From Comamonas sp. (lineage in GTDB: Bacteria > Pseudomonadota > Gammaproteobacteria > Burkholderiales > Burkholderiaceae_C), in the NCBI GenBank assembly GCA_028690035.1, contig JAQVCA010000002.1, forward strand, positions 1 through 64,000: DNA of 64,000 nucleotides. Reading direction: 5' to 3'. Position 1 is the stretch's first letter. Every line of letters begins with the position of its first letter. The position numbers and the translations under genes were made by a program. Of this stretch, positions 6,563-14,096 are shown one piece after another. The notes under the pieces are model-generated. The model had not been told where the DNA came from, did not search any database, and was given only the letters and a program-made list of their open reading frames with translations.

Positions 6563-7678
6563 TTAATTTGTCAATACTTTTTTTAAATGTTTTCCAATAG
6601 CTTCTGCTAATTTCACTGGAACAGCATTTCCAATCTGTCTCATTGCTTCACCCCATGAACCTGTAATTACATAGTCTTTGGGGAAAGTTTGAATTAATTT
6701 ACCTTCGTAAACTGTGAAGTATCTTACTGTTCCGTCTTCATAGCGGATCATGTTCTCCCCACCTGGCACACCATGACCACCAGCCTTGATAGTCTTTGAA
6801 GGCTCGTCAATCTCGCTTCCTGTGTGTCCTGGGTAGGTTCTTGCACCATCTCTAAAGATATGATCCTTGATCTCGTGCTTCTCTGCTGGGTGTGGAACGT
6901 CCTTCAAACAATCTCTAACAGTCTGCCAAGCTTCTTCCTCTGGTGGAAAAATTCCATACTTGCTTTTTAGTGTGGCTCCTACTGTCTCGTTTCGTTGGTC
7001 TGGTAGGTTGTGCCTGCTCCAGTATTCTCCGGTTACGTGCTTATCCCACAAGAGCCGATCTTTTGAGTGTGTGGGTTTGGGGTAGGTCCAATCCTTCTCT
7101 AGATCGCTTCTAATGCCCACTATCACCACACGTTCCCGAGTCTGTGGAACACCATAGTCAGCAGCGTTTAGAAGCTTGTATTGGACGTTGTAGCGGGTTC
7201 CTATGTAGTTCCTCGGTGTGAGGTTCTTCAACCGTTCTAAGTGCTGTCCCCAATCTTCATCTTCTAAGATTTCACAATCTGGATATGAAAGCCTAAGAAT
7301 TATGTATGAAAAATATTCTGAAAATGTCTGTCTCAATAGTCCTTTGACATTTTCAAAAATAAAGGCTTTGGGCTGTAGTTTTTCAATTGCACGAATAGCA
7401 TAAGGAAACATATCCCTTTTGTCTTGGTGTGCTTTGTGTTTGCCACCCAATGAAAATGGTTGGCATGGTGGACCACCAGTAACAATGTCTATTTCAGAAA
7501 TTGAATTTAAATCAAATTCTGCAATATCACCTTCATAAACAATTTCTGGCTGAAAATTTAACCTGAGTGATTTGCAGGCGTCTTTGTTGAACTCAACAAA
7601 TGAAGAGTGTTCAAAACCTGACAGTTCTAATCCCTTGGCTAGACCGCCAGCGCCAGAAAAAATTTCAAGCGATTTCAT
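6563..7678 (-). CDS. DNA (cytosine-5) methyltransferase, Eco29kI type
   Basis: The product is 371 residues, with the full order of C5-methyltransferase motifs: SAM-binding FSGAGGLAKGLE (about 7-18), catalytic GGPPCQPFS with Cys72, ENV (109-111), QTRERVVIVG (about 175), and QIGNAVPVKLAEAIG at the C-terminus. It would protect host DNA from the adjacent endonuclease. The gene start overlaps the endonuclease stop by 4 bp, so the two are translationally coupled, endonuclease first. Because the partner resembles Eco29kI, the expected target is CCGCGG, but recognition cannot be read from the sequence. Confidence 0.93.
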   Translation of the reverse strand: MKSLEIFSGAGGLAKGLELSGFEHSSFVEFNKDACKSLRLNFQPEIVYEGDIAEFDLNSISEIDIVTGGPPCQPFSLGGKHKAHQDKRDMFPYAIRAIEKLQPKAFIFENVKGLLRQTFSEYFSYIILRLSYPDCEILEDEDWGQHLERLKNLTPRNYIGTRYNVQYKLLNAADYGVPQTRERVVIVGIRSDLEKDWTYPKPTHSKDRLLWDKHVTGEYWSRHNLPDQRNETVGATLKSKYGIFPPEEEAWQTVRDCLKDVPHPAEKHEIKDHIFRDGARTYPGHTGSEIDEPSKTIKAGGHGVPGGENMIRYEDGTVRYFTVYEGKLIQTFPKDYVITGSWGEAMRQIGNAVPVKLAEAIGKHLKKVLTN

Positions 7679-8319
7679 TTTTTCCCGAGTGTTTGCAGGT
7701 GGTTATTTATATTTGAAATTATAGATCGCTTTTCTTTTGGTGTCCCGTTCAATCTATCAGCCCAATTTCTGCCTGAATGTATTACGTCCCAATCTGATTT
7801 GGCTTGCTCGTATCTGCCAGAACCGGGATCATGGTTGCCGAATCCGTCTAAAGCTGAGTTCCAAAGTGGTTTGTTTATCTTGATTAATGAGGCTTCAATT
7901 GTTGAAATCATGTCTGAGCCTTCTTCCTCAAAAATTACAAACCTGCACATAAAGTGTTCAAGGTCTAAATCTGCGCCTGCTGTAATGCTTCTGCTGTGCT
8001 CTCTCAATCTGTTGTAAAGCTCATTAGATTGATTCCCTGAATTGTCAGAAGTCCGTGATTGTCTCCAACCTTTGGGAACTGCCTTTCCAACATAGATTGG
8101 ATAATCGTAAGACAATCTATTTAATTTGGCGTATGTCTCATAAAGCGGATTGTTTCCAGTGTAATAGATTGCATAAACACCAGTCCCTAAAAATCTTTCT
8201 GGTGGTGGCAGTGTATGAACTGGAGTTCCATTAAAAAACCTTACAGCGTCTTTCACAAGTTCTGTAAAAGCATCGTTTTTATAAACGTGTTTGCTTCTGT
8301 CAAATGGATTGAGTGGCAT
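7675..8319 (-). CDS. Eco29kI-like GIY-YIG restriction endonuclease
   Basis: The product is 214 residues from an ATG at 8317-8319 with GGAG seven bases upstream; an in-frame TTG four codons earlier is less likely. The sequence follows Eco29kI closely: FDRSKHVYKNDAF near the start, a GIY-like GVYAIYYTG, then YPIYVGKAVPKGWRQSR, a helix with LYNRLREHSRSI, and IEASLIKINKPLWN carrying the metal-binding Glu. GIY-YIG restriction enzymes of this group cut CCGCGG as dimers. It is the first gene of a two-gene operon with the methyltransferase. No separate controller (C) protein is visible. Confidence 0.9.
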   Translation of the reverse strand: MPLNPFDRSKHVYKNDAFTELVKDAVRFFNGTPVHTLPPPERFLGTGVYAIYYTGNNPLYETYAKLNRLSYDYPIYVGKAVPKGWRQSRTSDNSGNQSNELYNRLREHSRSITAGADLDLEHFMCRFVIFEEEGSDMISTIEASLIKINKPLWNSALDGFGNHDPGSGRYEQAKSDWDVIHSGRNWADRLNGTPKEKRSIISNINNHLQTLGKK

Positions 8320-8360
8320 TCTTTGCTCCAATGAATTTAATTCGAGGCTGTTTATTTAAG

Positions 8361-8376
8361 CAAATTCTTGAATTTG
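8361..8376. promoter_or_regulatory. palindrome upstream of the restriction-modification operon
   Basis: CAAATTC/GAATTTG around TT is a perfect 16-bp palindrome about 45 bases before the endonuclease ATG. With no C protein present, it is a candidate operator for operon control, but no promoter hexamers of good quality are seen around it. Confidence 0.4.
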
Positions 8377-8392
8377 ATTAAATAAATAGTCT

Positions 8393-8417
8393 AAACAGGT
8401 TGATAAACCTGTTTTTT
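8393..8417 (+). terminator. hairpin with a T run on the plus strand
   Basis: AAACAGGTT/AACCTGTTT (8393-8414) with a GATA loop is followed by T's. No plus-strand gene lies before it, so it may act on the minus strand or insulate the operon. Confidence 0.5.
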
Positions 8418-8427
8418 GAAGTTCGAA

Positions 8428-8453
8428 TGAAAAGAGCCAGAAACTGGCTCTTT
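8428..8453 (-). terminator. terminator after the H-NS-like gene
   Basis: A 10-bp stem AAAGAGCCAG/CTGGCTCTTT with a 3-base loop lies 17 bases past the stop codon, followed on the minus strand by a short T run. Confidence 0.7.
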
Positions 8454-8469
8454 AGTAGGACAGGGCGGT

Positions 8470-8811
8470 TTAAACCGTTTCTTTCTTGATTCGGTAATCC
8501 TCAATATTTCCACCTGCTTCAATAATTTCTTTAACCCATTTCGGTTTGGCTCCACGTCCTCCCGCCCATTCTTCACCATTGGGACCACGGAAAACAGGTT
8601 CTGCCTTCATCTTCTCAACCAAGCTTGTTTTTGCCTTGGTTGCCTTTTGTGGCTCTGAAAAATGGAATCCGCATTCTTCAGCAGTCAAGCCATAGGTTTT
8701 AATGTTTTTCACAACTTCAGCCAGAATTCCAGACTTCTTCTGCTGAATCAATTCTCTTGCTTGTTGTTGCAATGCTTCAATTTGCTTTTGAATTTCTTCA
8801 AGTGTGTTCAT
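8470..8811 (-). CDS. H-NS-family DNA-binding protein
   Basis: The product is 113 residues. The N-terminal helix (MNTLEEIQKQIEALQQQARE) is the oligomerization coiled coil typical of H-NS family proteins. YGLTAEECGF follows, and the C-terminus has PVFRGPNGEEWAGGRG, a form of the family's DNA-binding loop, which usually reads W-S-G-R-G-R-x-P. I chose the ATG at 8809-8811 with AAAAGG upstream, because the ATG at 8844 would sit almost on the transcription start. Such proteins on mobile elements silence AT-rich DNA and may hide this element from the host. Its promoter carries two of the element's 13-bp palindromes. Confidence 0.82.
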   Translation of the reverse strand: MNTLEEIQKQIEALQQQARELIQQKKSGILAEVVKNIKTYGLTAEECGFHFSEPQKATKAKTSLVEKMKAEPVFRGPNGEEWAGGRGAKPKWVKEIIEAGGNIEDYRIKKETV

Positions 8812-8848
8812 TTGGTTGCCTTTTCCGTTTTTGGGTTGAGCCATAAAA

Positions 8849-8937
8849 ATTATACCACAAAATTTGTTTTGTATAGTTCAAAGAACTGTATTGAAATTGG
8901 ATTGATTTTCTTTCTAAAAATTAGAGTTCTTTGAACT
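8849..8937 (-). promoter_or_regulatory. H-NS gene promoter with two operator palindromes
   Basis: On the minus strand a perfect TATAAT (8849-8854) lies 17 bp from a poor -35 (8872-8877). One AGTTC-N3-GAACT palindrome (8875-8887) overlaps the -35, and a second lies at 8925-8937, centres 50 bp apart. The outer one overlaps the recombinase stop codon. The spacing matches the pair at 2028-2091. Confidence 0.68.
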
Positions 8938-10192
8938 ATTGCTTGAAGGAAAAATAATGCTCTGCCGTGATCCGTGAGTTTGCATGTCCAATTTGTTTCA
9001 AAAGTTCTGCTTGTGTGAGGTTTGCCATTTGGGGTTCTGCAATCGTTCCTTTCAGTCTTTCAATGGCTCTTGGTGTGTTCAATCCCAAAAGCTGGCTCAA
9101 AAGAATACTGTTTGAAAGTCCAATTTTTTCAATCATTCTGGAAACATAGTCTTTTCTGAATGAATGCTGGTCAATTTCGTGTTTCCTAAATGGCTTCACA
9201 AATGAACCGTCAAACCCAAGAACTTTATATGTGAAAAGTCGTTCTTGGTCTGGCTTGATCAGTGATTTAACAAACCTCCACTGACGTTCATTTAGATAAA
9301 CAATCCGTTCAGTATTCTTTGATTGAATGTAAATGTTGGGTGTTGGTTTTTCGGAAATTTGGGATTTTTCCAAAAGAATAGCTTCTTGCCTTCTCAGTCC
9401 CAATTTGTACATGAGGTGAATGATTGCCCTAAATTCTGGGTTCCCATTGGCTTTGAAGACTTCAACAACCTTCCTGAGCTTTTCACTGGTGAACCTGAAA
9501 GCTTTCTTCTTAAACCTTTTTTCACCCATTGTAATCAAATCTTTGTCATACATTAAAAATGGGTTTGAGAGGTTTTTTAGTGTTCGGTCAAGGTGTCCAA
9601 TTTTTCGCCAAAAAACAGAAAGTTTGCTGATATAGTCAGAAATTGAAAGAGGTTTCAATCCTTTCTTTTTCATTGCAAGAATCAATTGATTCACATCGTC
9701 TGCTGTGATTTCCCTTGGTTTAAGGTCTGCCAGCTTCGTTTTTTCCCTTGGGCTGTAGATCATTGGGCTCAGTTTCCAATCTGTCTGAACTTCATGTTCA
9801 ATTGGAATTTGAATTGTATTTCTGAGCTTTGAAAGCAATGTGTCTCGTTGCCTCAATTTGTATTTGTCTTTTTCGCTTTCTGTGTTGTATTGCTCATATT
9901 TGGGCATTACATAGGTTTTAATGTATTCCTCCATATACTTAGAAAGCGGAGGTTCTGACATGTATTCTTCAATAATTCTTTTCGTTGCGTCTTCCGCCTC
10001 CAGCAGTGTTTTAACTGATTTCTGCCCAAGTTTGTTTTCACATGCGTTTAGGAATTCAATTGCTTGTTGGTAGTCCTTGAACGTCTTGTTCACCTTCAGC
10101 CCAAGCGTGGCTTTGTTGATCTGCACCTTGTAGTAGGTTCTTCCGTTCCGTTCCACTATGCTTAGGTTCTTCCTCTTGGGGTGGGCTGTCAT
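8936..10192 (-). CDS. int: tyrosine recombinase (integrase) of the element
   Basis: The product is 418 residues with the catalytic set of tyrosine recombinases: Arg in KLGLRRQE (267/268), His343-x-x-Arg346 in QHSFRKDYVSR, His403 in IGHANSRITAEHYF, and the nucleophile Tyr413. The N-terminal part resembles an arm-binding plus SAM-like core-binding domain. The gene begins about 155 bp inside the right attachment site, the usual place for an integrase, and reads away from it. It should catalyse site-specific insertion into msrA. No excisionase gene is evident nearby. GAGAAG precedes the ATG. Confidence 0.92.
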   Translation of the reverse strand: MTAHPKRKNLSIVERNGRTYYKVQINKATLGLKVNKTFKDYQQAIEFLNACENKLGQKSVKTLLEAEDATKRIIEEYMSEPPLSKYMEEYIKTYVMPKYEQYNTESEKDKYKLRQRDTLLSKLRNTIQIPIEHEVQTDWKLSPMIYSPREKTKLADLKPREITADDVNQLILAMKKKGLKPLSISDYISKLSVFWRKIGHLDRTLKNLSNPFLMYDKDLITMGEKRFKKKAFRFTSEKLRKVVEVFKANGNPEFRAIIHLMYKLGLRRQEAILLEKSQISEKPTPNIYIQSKNTERIVYLNERQWRFVKSLIKPDQERLFTYKVLGFDGSFVKPFRKHEIDQHSFRKDYVSRMIEKIGLSNSILLSQLLGLNTPRAIERLKGTIAEPQMANLTQAELLKQIGHANSRITAEHYFSFKQ

Positions 10193-10226
10193 GCTGGCTT
10201 CTCTGCTCTTGTCTGTGGTTAAAAAT

Positions 10227-10266
10227 GTTTGAAAAAACAGGCCACTTTTCCCCGTTTTTCAAACAC
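10227..10266. repeat. inverted TGTTTGAA words near the right end
   Basis: TGTTTGAA at 10227-10234 and its inverse TTCAAACA at 10259-10266 lie between the recombinase start and the new msrA start. They match the triple copies at 1067-1092 near the left end and could be arm-type sites. One more copy occurs inside the recombinase gene near 9109, so the word is not unique to the ends. Confidence 0.4.
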
Positions 10267-10324
10267 GAACAGAAGCATCCTATCCCATGAACCCCAGTGT
10301 TTTCAAGGCTTTGCGAGGTTTTTT

Positions 10325-10894
10325 ATGACTGAAACTATCGTGCTAGGTGGTGGTTGTTTTTGGTGCACGGAGGCCGTCTTTGGCCGCATTCGTGGCGTGT
10401 TGCAGGTGCGCAGCGGCTATGCCAATGGCAAGACCGCGCAGACCAGCTACTTGGAAGTGTGCCGGGGCAACACCGGCCACGCCGAGGTCGTTGAGGTGGT
10501 TTTTGACACACAAACCATTGACCTGCCTACGCTACTAGCTATATTTTTTGCCAGCCACGACCCCACAACCCTGAACCGCCAGGGCAACGACGTGGGCACG
10601 CAGTACCGCAGTGCGATCTACACCACCAGCGCCGAGCAGCTGGCCCAGGTGCAGGCTTTGGTGACGCAGCTGGAACGCAGTGGTCACTGGGGCGCGCCCA
10701 TCGTCACCGAGGTGGCGCCACTGACGGCCTTCTGCCCCGCCGAGCCTGAGCACGACCAGTACTTTGTCCGCAACCCGCACCAGGGCTATTGCGCGTGGGT
10801 GATTGCGCCCAAGGTGGAAAAAATCCAGCAGACTTTTTCCGCCTGGGTGCGCGCTGAGGCCGACCCAACTTCTCCCACACCGGATAGCTTGTGA
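10325..10894 (+). CDS. msrA: peptide methionine sulfoxide reductase A, rebuilt across attR
   Basis: MsrA reduces methionine-S-sulfoxide in oxidised proteins using thioredoxin. The product is 189 residues. The catalytic Cys11 is in GGGCFWCTEAVF; GNDVGTQYRSAIY and a C-terminal GYC (probable resolving Cys) follow. The ATG at 10325 has GAGG seven bases upstream. The first eight or nine codons (MTETIVLGG) come from the mobile element, and the rest is host DNA. The original host N-terminus at 935 is 11 residues longer. A weak promoter (TTCAAA, 17 bp, TATCCC) lies at about 10259-10287 inside the element. A fragment of the host repeat family (CTACTAGCTAT) lies in the middle of the gene. Confidence 0.93.
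   Translation: MTETIVLGGGCFWCTEAVFGRIRGVLQVRSGYANGKTAQTSYLEVCRGNTGHAEVVEVVFDTQTIDLPTLLAIFFASHDPTTLNRQGNDVGTQYRSAIYTTSAEQLAQVQALVTQLERSGHWGAPIVTEVAPLTAFCPAEPEHDQYFVRNPHQGYCAWVIAPKVEKIQQTFSAWVRAEADPTSPTPDSL
10349..10365 (+). other. attR core, right junction of the element
   Basis: GGTGGTTGTTTTTGGTG repeats the left junction (992-1008) with one mismatch, a silent TTC/TTT change in the Phe codon. Reading frame is preserved through the junction. Confidence 0.8.
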
Positions 10895-11388
10895 GCCAGC
10901 GCACCCTGCTCATCGTCTTTCACAGCCGCACGGGCGGTGCCGAGCACATGGCGCGCGCGGCCCAGGCCGGGGCGCTGCAAGAGGCAGGGGTCGATGTGCG
11001 ACTGCTGCCCGCAACGCAGGCGCAGGTGGGCGATGTGCTGGCCGCGCACGGCTACCTGTTTGCCTGCCCGGAAAATCTGGCCAGCATGAGTGGGCAAATG
11101 AAGGAATTTTTTGACCGCTGCTACTACCCGGTGCTGGGGCAGGTGGCGGCTCGCCCGTACGCCTGCATGGTGTGTGCGGGCAGTGATGGTACGGGCGCAG
11201 CGCGCCAGATTGCGCGCATTGCCACCGGCTGGCGCCTGCACGCGGTGGCAGAGCCGCTGATCGTCTGCACCCACGCGCAATCCCCTGAGGCGATTGCCGC
11301 TCCCAAACACCTGTCCTGCACTGAGCTGGCTGCCTGCCACAATCTGGGGCATGCCCTGGCCGCTGGGCTGGCGCTGGGTATTTTTTAG
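10891..11388 (+). CDS. flavodoxin-like NAD(P)H-dependent oxidoreductase
   Basis: The product is 165 residues. The GTG start overlaps the msrA stop (GTGA), showing co-translation. The opening VFHSRTGGAEHMARA looks like an FMN phosphate-binding loop after strand 1. FACPENLASMSGQMKEFFDR at about residues 57-76 matches the second flavin loop of flavodoxin-like reductases. A role beside a methionine sulfoxide reductase could be in oxidative stress, but the substrate is unknown. Confidence 0.75.
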   Translation: MSQRTLLIVFHSRTGGAEHMARAAQAGALQEAGVDVRLLPATQAQVGDVLAAHGYLFACPENLASMSGQMKEFFDRCYYPVLGQVAARPYACMVCAGSDGTGAARQIARIATGWRLHAVAEPLIVCTHAQSPEAIAAPKHLSCTELAACHNLGHALAAGLALGIF

Positions 11389-11394
11389 GTTCCC

Positions 11395-12303
11395 ATGCTT
11401 CCCTCTTTCTTCTTTGGCCCCCACGCCCGCCTGCTGGGTATGACCGTCCTGTGGGGCGCGTCGTGGCCTGCCGGGCGCATCGTGGCCCAGGCCATGCCGC
11501 CGCTGGCCGCTGCCAGCCTGCGCTTTGTGTTGGCACTGCTGGTACTGCTGCCGTGGATGTACCACAGTGGCGGCTTTGCACAACTTAAGAACTGGAGCAC
11601 GAAGCGCTGGATGGGTATGGCTTTAGGCGGTTTTGTTGGGGTATTTGGCTATGCCAGCCTGTTCCTCTCGGGGCTGCAGTACCTGCCGGCGGGCAAGGCG
11701 GCATTGCTGATCACCCTCAATCCGGTGGTCACGCTGCTGCTGGCGGTGTGGCTGTTCAAAGAACGGCTCAATGCCATCATCGGCCTGGGCATGGCCATGG
11801 CGTTTTGCGGCGCCATCATCGTGATTTCCCAAGGCAACCCCTTGCACATTTTGCAGGGGCAGCTGGGCTTGGGCGAGTGGCTGATTCTGGGTTGTGTGGC
11901 CTGTTGGGTGGGCTACACCTTGCTGGGACGCTGGGTGATGAATGGGGTGGATGCGCTCTCGGCCACGGCGGTGACGGCCAGTTTTGGCGCGCTGTTTTTG
12001 ATCGTGGCCAGCTTGCTGGTGGAAGGCACAGCCGGTGTGCAAGCTGCCCTGCACAGCGGCTGGAGCGCCTGGGGCGCGCTGCTGTTCTTGGCGTTTGGCG
12101 CCACCGCGTTGGCCTATGCCTGGTTTTTTGATGGCGTCAAAGTGCTGGGGGCTGGGGCGGCGGCTGGCTATATCACCCTGGTGCCGGTGGTGGGGGTGGC
12201 CATCTCTGCCCTGTTGCTGCACGAAACGCTGGATGCCAGCCTGCTCATCGGTGGTGGCATGGCGGTGCTGGGCACGGGCATCATGCAGCGCGGGCGGCGC
12301 TAA
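11395..12303 (+). CDS. EamA/DMT-family exporter
   Basis: The product is 302 residues with about ten hydrophobic helices in two EamA repeats. TVLWGASWPAGRIVAQAMPP at residues 15-34 and the GALFLAFGATALAYAWF-like second-half motif are typical of drug/metabolite transporters, which export amino acids or other small metabolites. It starts six bases after the flavodoxin-like gene and converges on the next gene with only 23 bases between the stops. The substrate cannot be told. Confidence 0.82.
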   Translation: MLPSFFFGPHARLLGMTVLWGASWPAGRIVAQAMPPLAAASLRFVLALLVLLPWMYHSGGFAQLKNWSTKRWMGMALGGFVGVFGYASLFLSGLQYLPAGKAALLITLNPVVTLLLAVWLFKERLNAIIGLGMAMAFCGAIIVISQGNPLHILQGQLGLGEWLILGCVACWVGYTLLGRWVMNGVDALSATAVTASFGALFLIVASLLVEGTAGVQAALHSGWSAWGALLFLAFGATALAYAWFFDGVKVLGAGAAAGYITLVPVVGVAISALLLHETLDASLLIGGGMAVLGTGIMQRGRR

Positions 12304-12326
12304 GAAGGCTCCAGCGCCACGAGCGG

Positions 12327-12692
12327 CTAGGCCTTTGCAGCCCTTGGGCATTTGCAGTGGATATAGCCCGCCACGGTGTAACCCAACACCGTGGTGCCCA
12401 CAGCCCCCAGGCCAAAGACCAGGGCAATCAAAAACCAGTCGGCTGGGCCGCCTGCATCGGTAAAGCCCGAGGACGACACCTTGGCCATCACCACCAGGGC
12501 CAGCGCACCGCCGAGCAATCCTATTGCTTGAGCACCTACCATGCGCCTAGCAACGATTGTGCGCTCTTTGAATAGTAAAAATAAGAAGGCCAAAGTGCCT
12601 CCAGCTATCAAAATAATGAGCAACCACAGCAGCGGTGTGCCCAGCATCTCTTGAAAGACGTACCAGAAAACCAGCGGATCGAGTTCTTTCAT
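12327..12692 (-). CDS. membrane protein, probably DUF5368, partner of SQR
   Basis: The product is 121 residues with about three transmembrane segments. The start MKELDPLVFWYVFQEMLGTP and an FLFLLFKER turn resemble a small uncharacterised family (DUF5368) that I recall near sulfide dehydrogenases. It is 36 bp downstream of the sulfide:quinone oxidoreductase on the same strand, so the two are probably one operon. It might anchor or deliver the enzyme to the membrane, which is inference. Confidence 0.6.
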   Translation of the reverse strand: MKELDPLVFWYVFQEMLGTPLLWLLIILIAGGTLAFLFLLFKERTIVARRMVGAQAIGLLGGALALVVMAKVSSSGFTDAGGPADWFLIALVFGLGAVGTTVLGYTVAGYIHCKCPRAAKA

Positions 12693-12728
12693 GACAGGTT
12701 TCCTTTTTGGGGTTCGGGGTTCTGGGAA

Positions 12729-14051
12729 TCAAGCCTGACCACGCAGCATGCTGATGTAGGTGGGCTTGAGGGCCATGGTCTTCATGACCCAGCTGATCCA
12801 CAGCTCCTCCAGCGGCGCAATGACCCCGGGGAAGGAGGGCGTGAGATTATTTTCGTAGTCAAACTCCACCAGCATGGCCTGACCTAGGCGGGTGATCAGG
12901 GGGCAGGAGGTGTAGCCGTTGTACCGCGCATCGGACTGCTTGCCCTGGATATCGGCCACCAAGTGATCGATGGCCACCGGCACCTGCCACTTCACGCTGG
13001 CCGCTGTCTTGCCCTTGGGCACGCCGGCAATGTCGCCCACACCAAAGACGTTGGGGTAGCGCACGTGGCGCAGCGTGCCCTTGTCCACCTCCATCCAGCC
13101 CTCGGCAGCCCAGTTGCCGCTTTGCCAGGGCAAAGGGCTGTTGCGCACGGCCTCTGGGGCCAGCATGGGCGGGATGATGTGAATGAAGTCCCAGTTCTGC
13201 TCTTCGGTACCCTCTTGGGTCTTGAAAGTAGCAATGCGTTTGCCGGGGTCAATGGCTGTCAGCACCCGGTGGTACTGGGTTTGGATGTTGCGCTCTTTGA
13301 ACAGCATGCGCACCTTCTCCGAGACGATGGGCACGCTGAACAAGGCCGCGTTGTTCGAGAAATAAACAAACTCTGCCTTGCTGCGTCCGCCCTGGCGCGT
13401 GGCGCGATCTTCACTGAGAAAAGTGTATTTGAGCGGCGCACCGGCGCACTTCATCTCGGTGCCGGGGCGGGTGAACACGCCGCGTCCGCCCTGGGTGGCA
13501 AACTGGCTCATCAAGCCCCAGGTGGCGGCTGCGGCATCCGGGCCGTTGTAGATGCTGCCAATGCCATGCTGGCCAATCAGGCCCGGCTCCATGCCTTCGA
13601 TGCGGCCATATTCCAGCTGCAGGCCGGTGGCGACTATTAAAAAGTCATACGGCAGCACCTGGCCCGATTGCGTAACCACCTTGTTGCCCTCGGGGTCGAT
13701 CTCGGCGACGCGCTCTTGCACCCACTGCACCCCAGAGGGCACGTAACTGCCCGTTTGTGACACCACATAGTCCGCCGGCTTGATGCCCGCACCCACCAAG
13801 GTAAAACCAGGCTGGTAATAGTGTTCTTTGCGCGCGTCCACCAGCGTAACTTGGGCACCCGACAACTGCTGCGCCAGACGCGAAGCCGCCGCCAACCCCG
13901 CCGCCCCGGCCCCCGCAATCACGATGCGGGCAGCCGTCTTGACAGGCTGCGCTGCCTGGGCCTGGGCACTGTGCGTGGCGCAAGCGGCTGCCGCACCCGC
14001 CGTCAGCAGCTTGAGCCAGTCCCGGCGGCTGAAGTTGTTTATGCGGTCCAT
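12729..14051 (-). CDS. sqr: Tat-exported sulfide:quinone oxidoreductase
   Basis: The product is 440 residues. FSRRDWLKLLTAGAAAACA at residues 7-25 is a twin-arginine signal, so the enzyme is periplasmic. An FAD-binding GAGAAGLAAA motif follows at about residue 47. Redox-active Cys candidates are in EMKCAGAPLKYTF and in SCPLITRLGQAMLVEFDY, both placed as in SQR. It would oxidise sulfide and pass electrons to quinone. GGAG lies upstream of the ATG. The promoter region has an AT-rich palindrome at 14097-14116. Flavocytochrome c sulfide dehydrogenase is a less likely alternative because no cytochrome partner is present. Confidence 0.82.
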   Translation of the reverse strand: MDRINNFSRRDWLKLLTAGAAAACATHSAQAQAAQPVKTAARIVIAGAGAAGLAAASRLAQQLSGAQVTLVDARKEHYYQPGFTLVGAGIKPADYVVSQTGSYVPSGVQWVQERVAEIDPEGNKVVTQSGQVLPYDFLIVATGLQLEYGRIEGMEPGLIGQHGIGSIYNGPDAAAATWGLMSQFATQGGRGVFTRPGTEMKCAGAPLKYTFLSEDRATRQGGRSKAEFVYFSNNAALFSVPIVSEKVRMLFKERNIQTQYHRVLTAIDPGKRIATFKTQEGTEEQNWDFIHIIPPMLAPEAVRNSPLPWQSGNWAAEGWMEVDKGTLRHVRYPNVFGVGDIAGVPKGKTAASVKWQVPVAIDHLVADIQGKQSDARYNGYTSCPLITRLGQAMLVEFDYENNLTPSFPGVIAPLEELWISWVMKTMALKPTYISMLRGQA

Positions 14052-14096
14052 GCTTGTCTCCTAGAGTAAGAAACGTCAATCAATTTACTTAAATAC

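Larger units (their letters stand above)
992..10365. mobile_element. integrative mobilizable element inserted in msrA
   Basis: About 9.4 kb of AT-rich DNA is bounded by an imperfect 17-bp direct repeat lying in msrA. It carries a tyrosine recombinase beside the right end, a MobC-like protein, a relaxase, a palindromic candidate oriT, a restriction-modification pair, an H-NS-like protein, a type IV pilin and unknown genes. All coding genes are on the minus strand. There is no visible mating-pore gene, coupling protein or replication initiator, so it should depend on a helper conjugative element. Base composition and codon use differ sharply from the flanks, a sign of transfer. The right end brings a start codon that restores msrA. 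Confidence 0.88.

Noticed and set aside
8812-8844. Upstream ATG of the H-NS-like gene
   Set aside because: It coincides with the predicted transcription start; the ATG at 8811 has a ribosome binding site and fits the family start.
10229-10324. Longer N-terminus for msrA beginning at 10229
   Set aside because: It would read through the recombinase promoter region and has no family support; ATG at 10325 has GAGG upstream.
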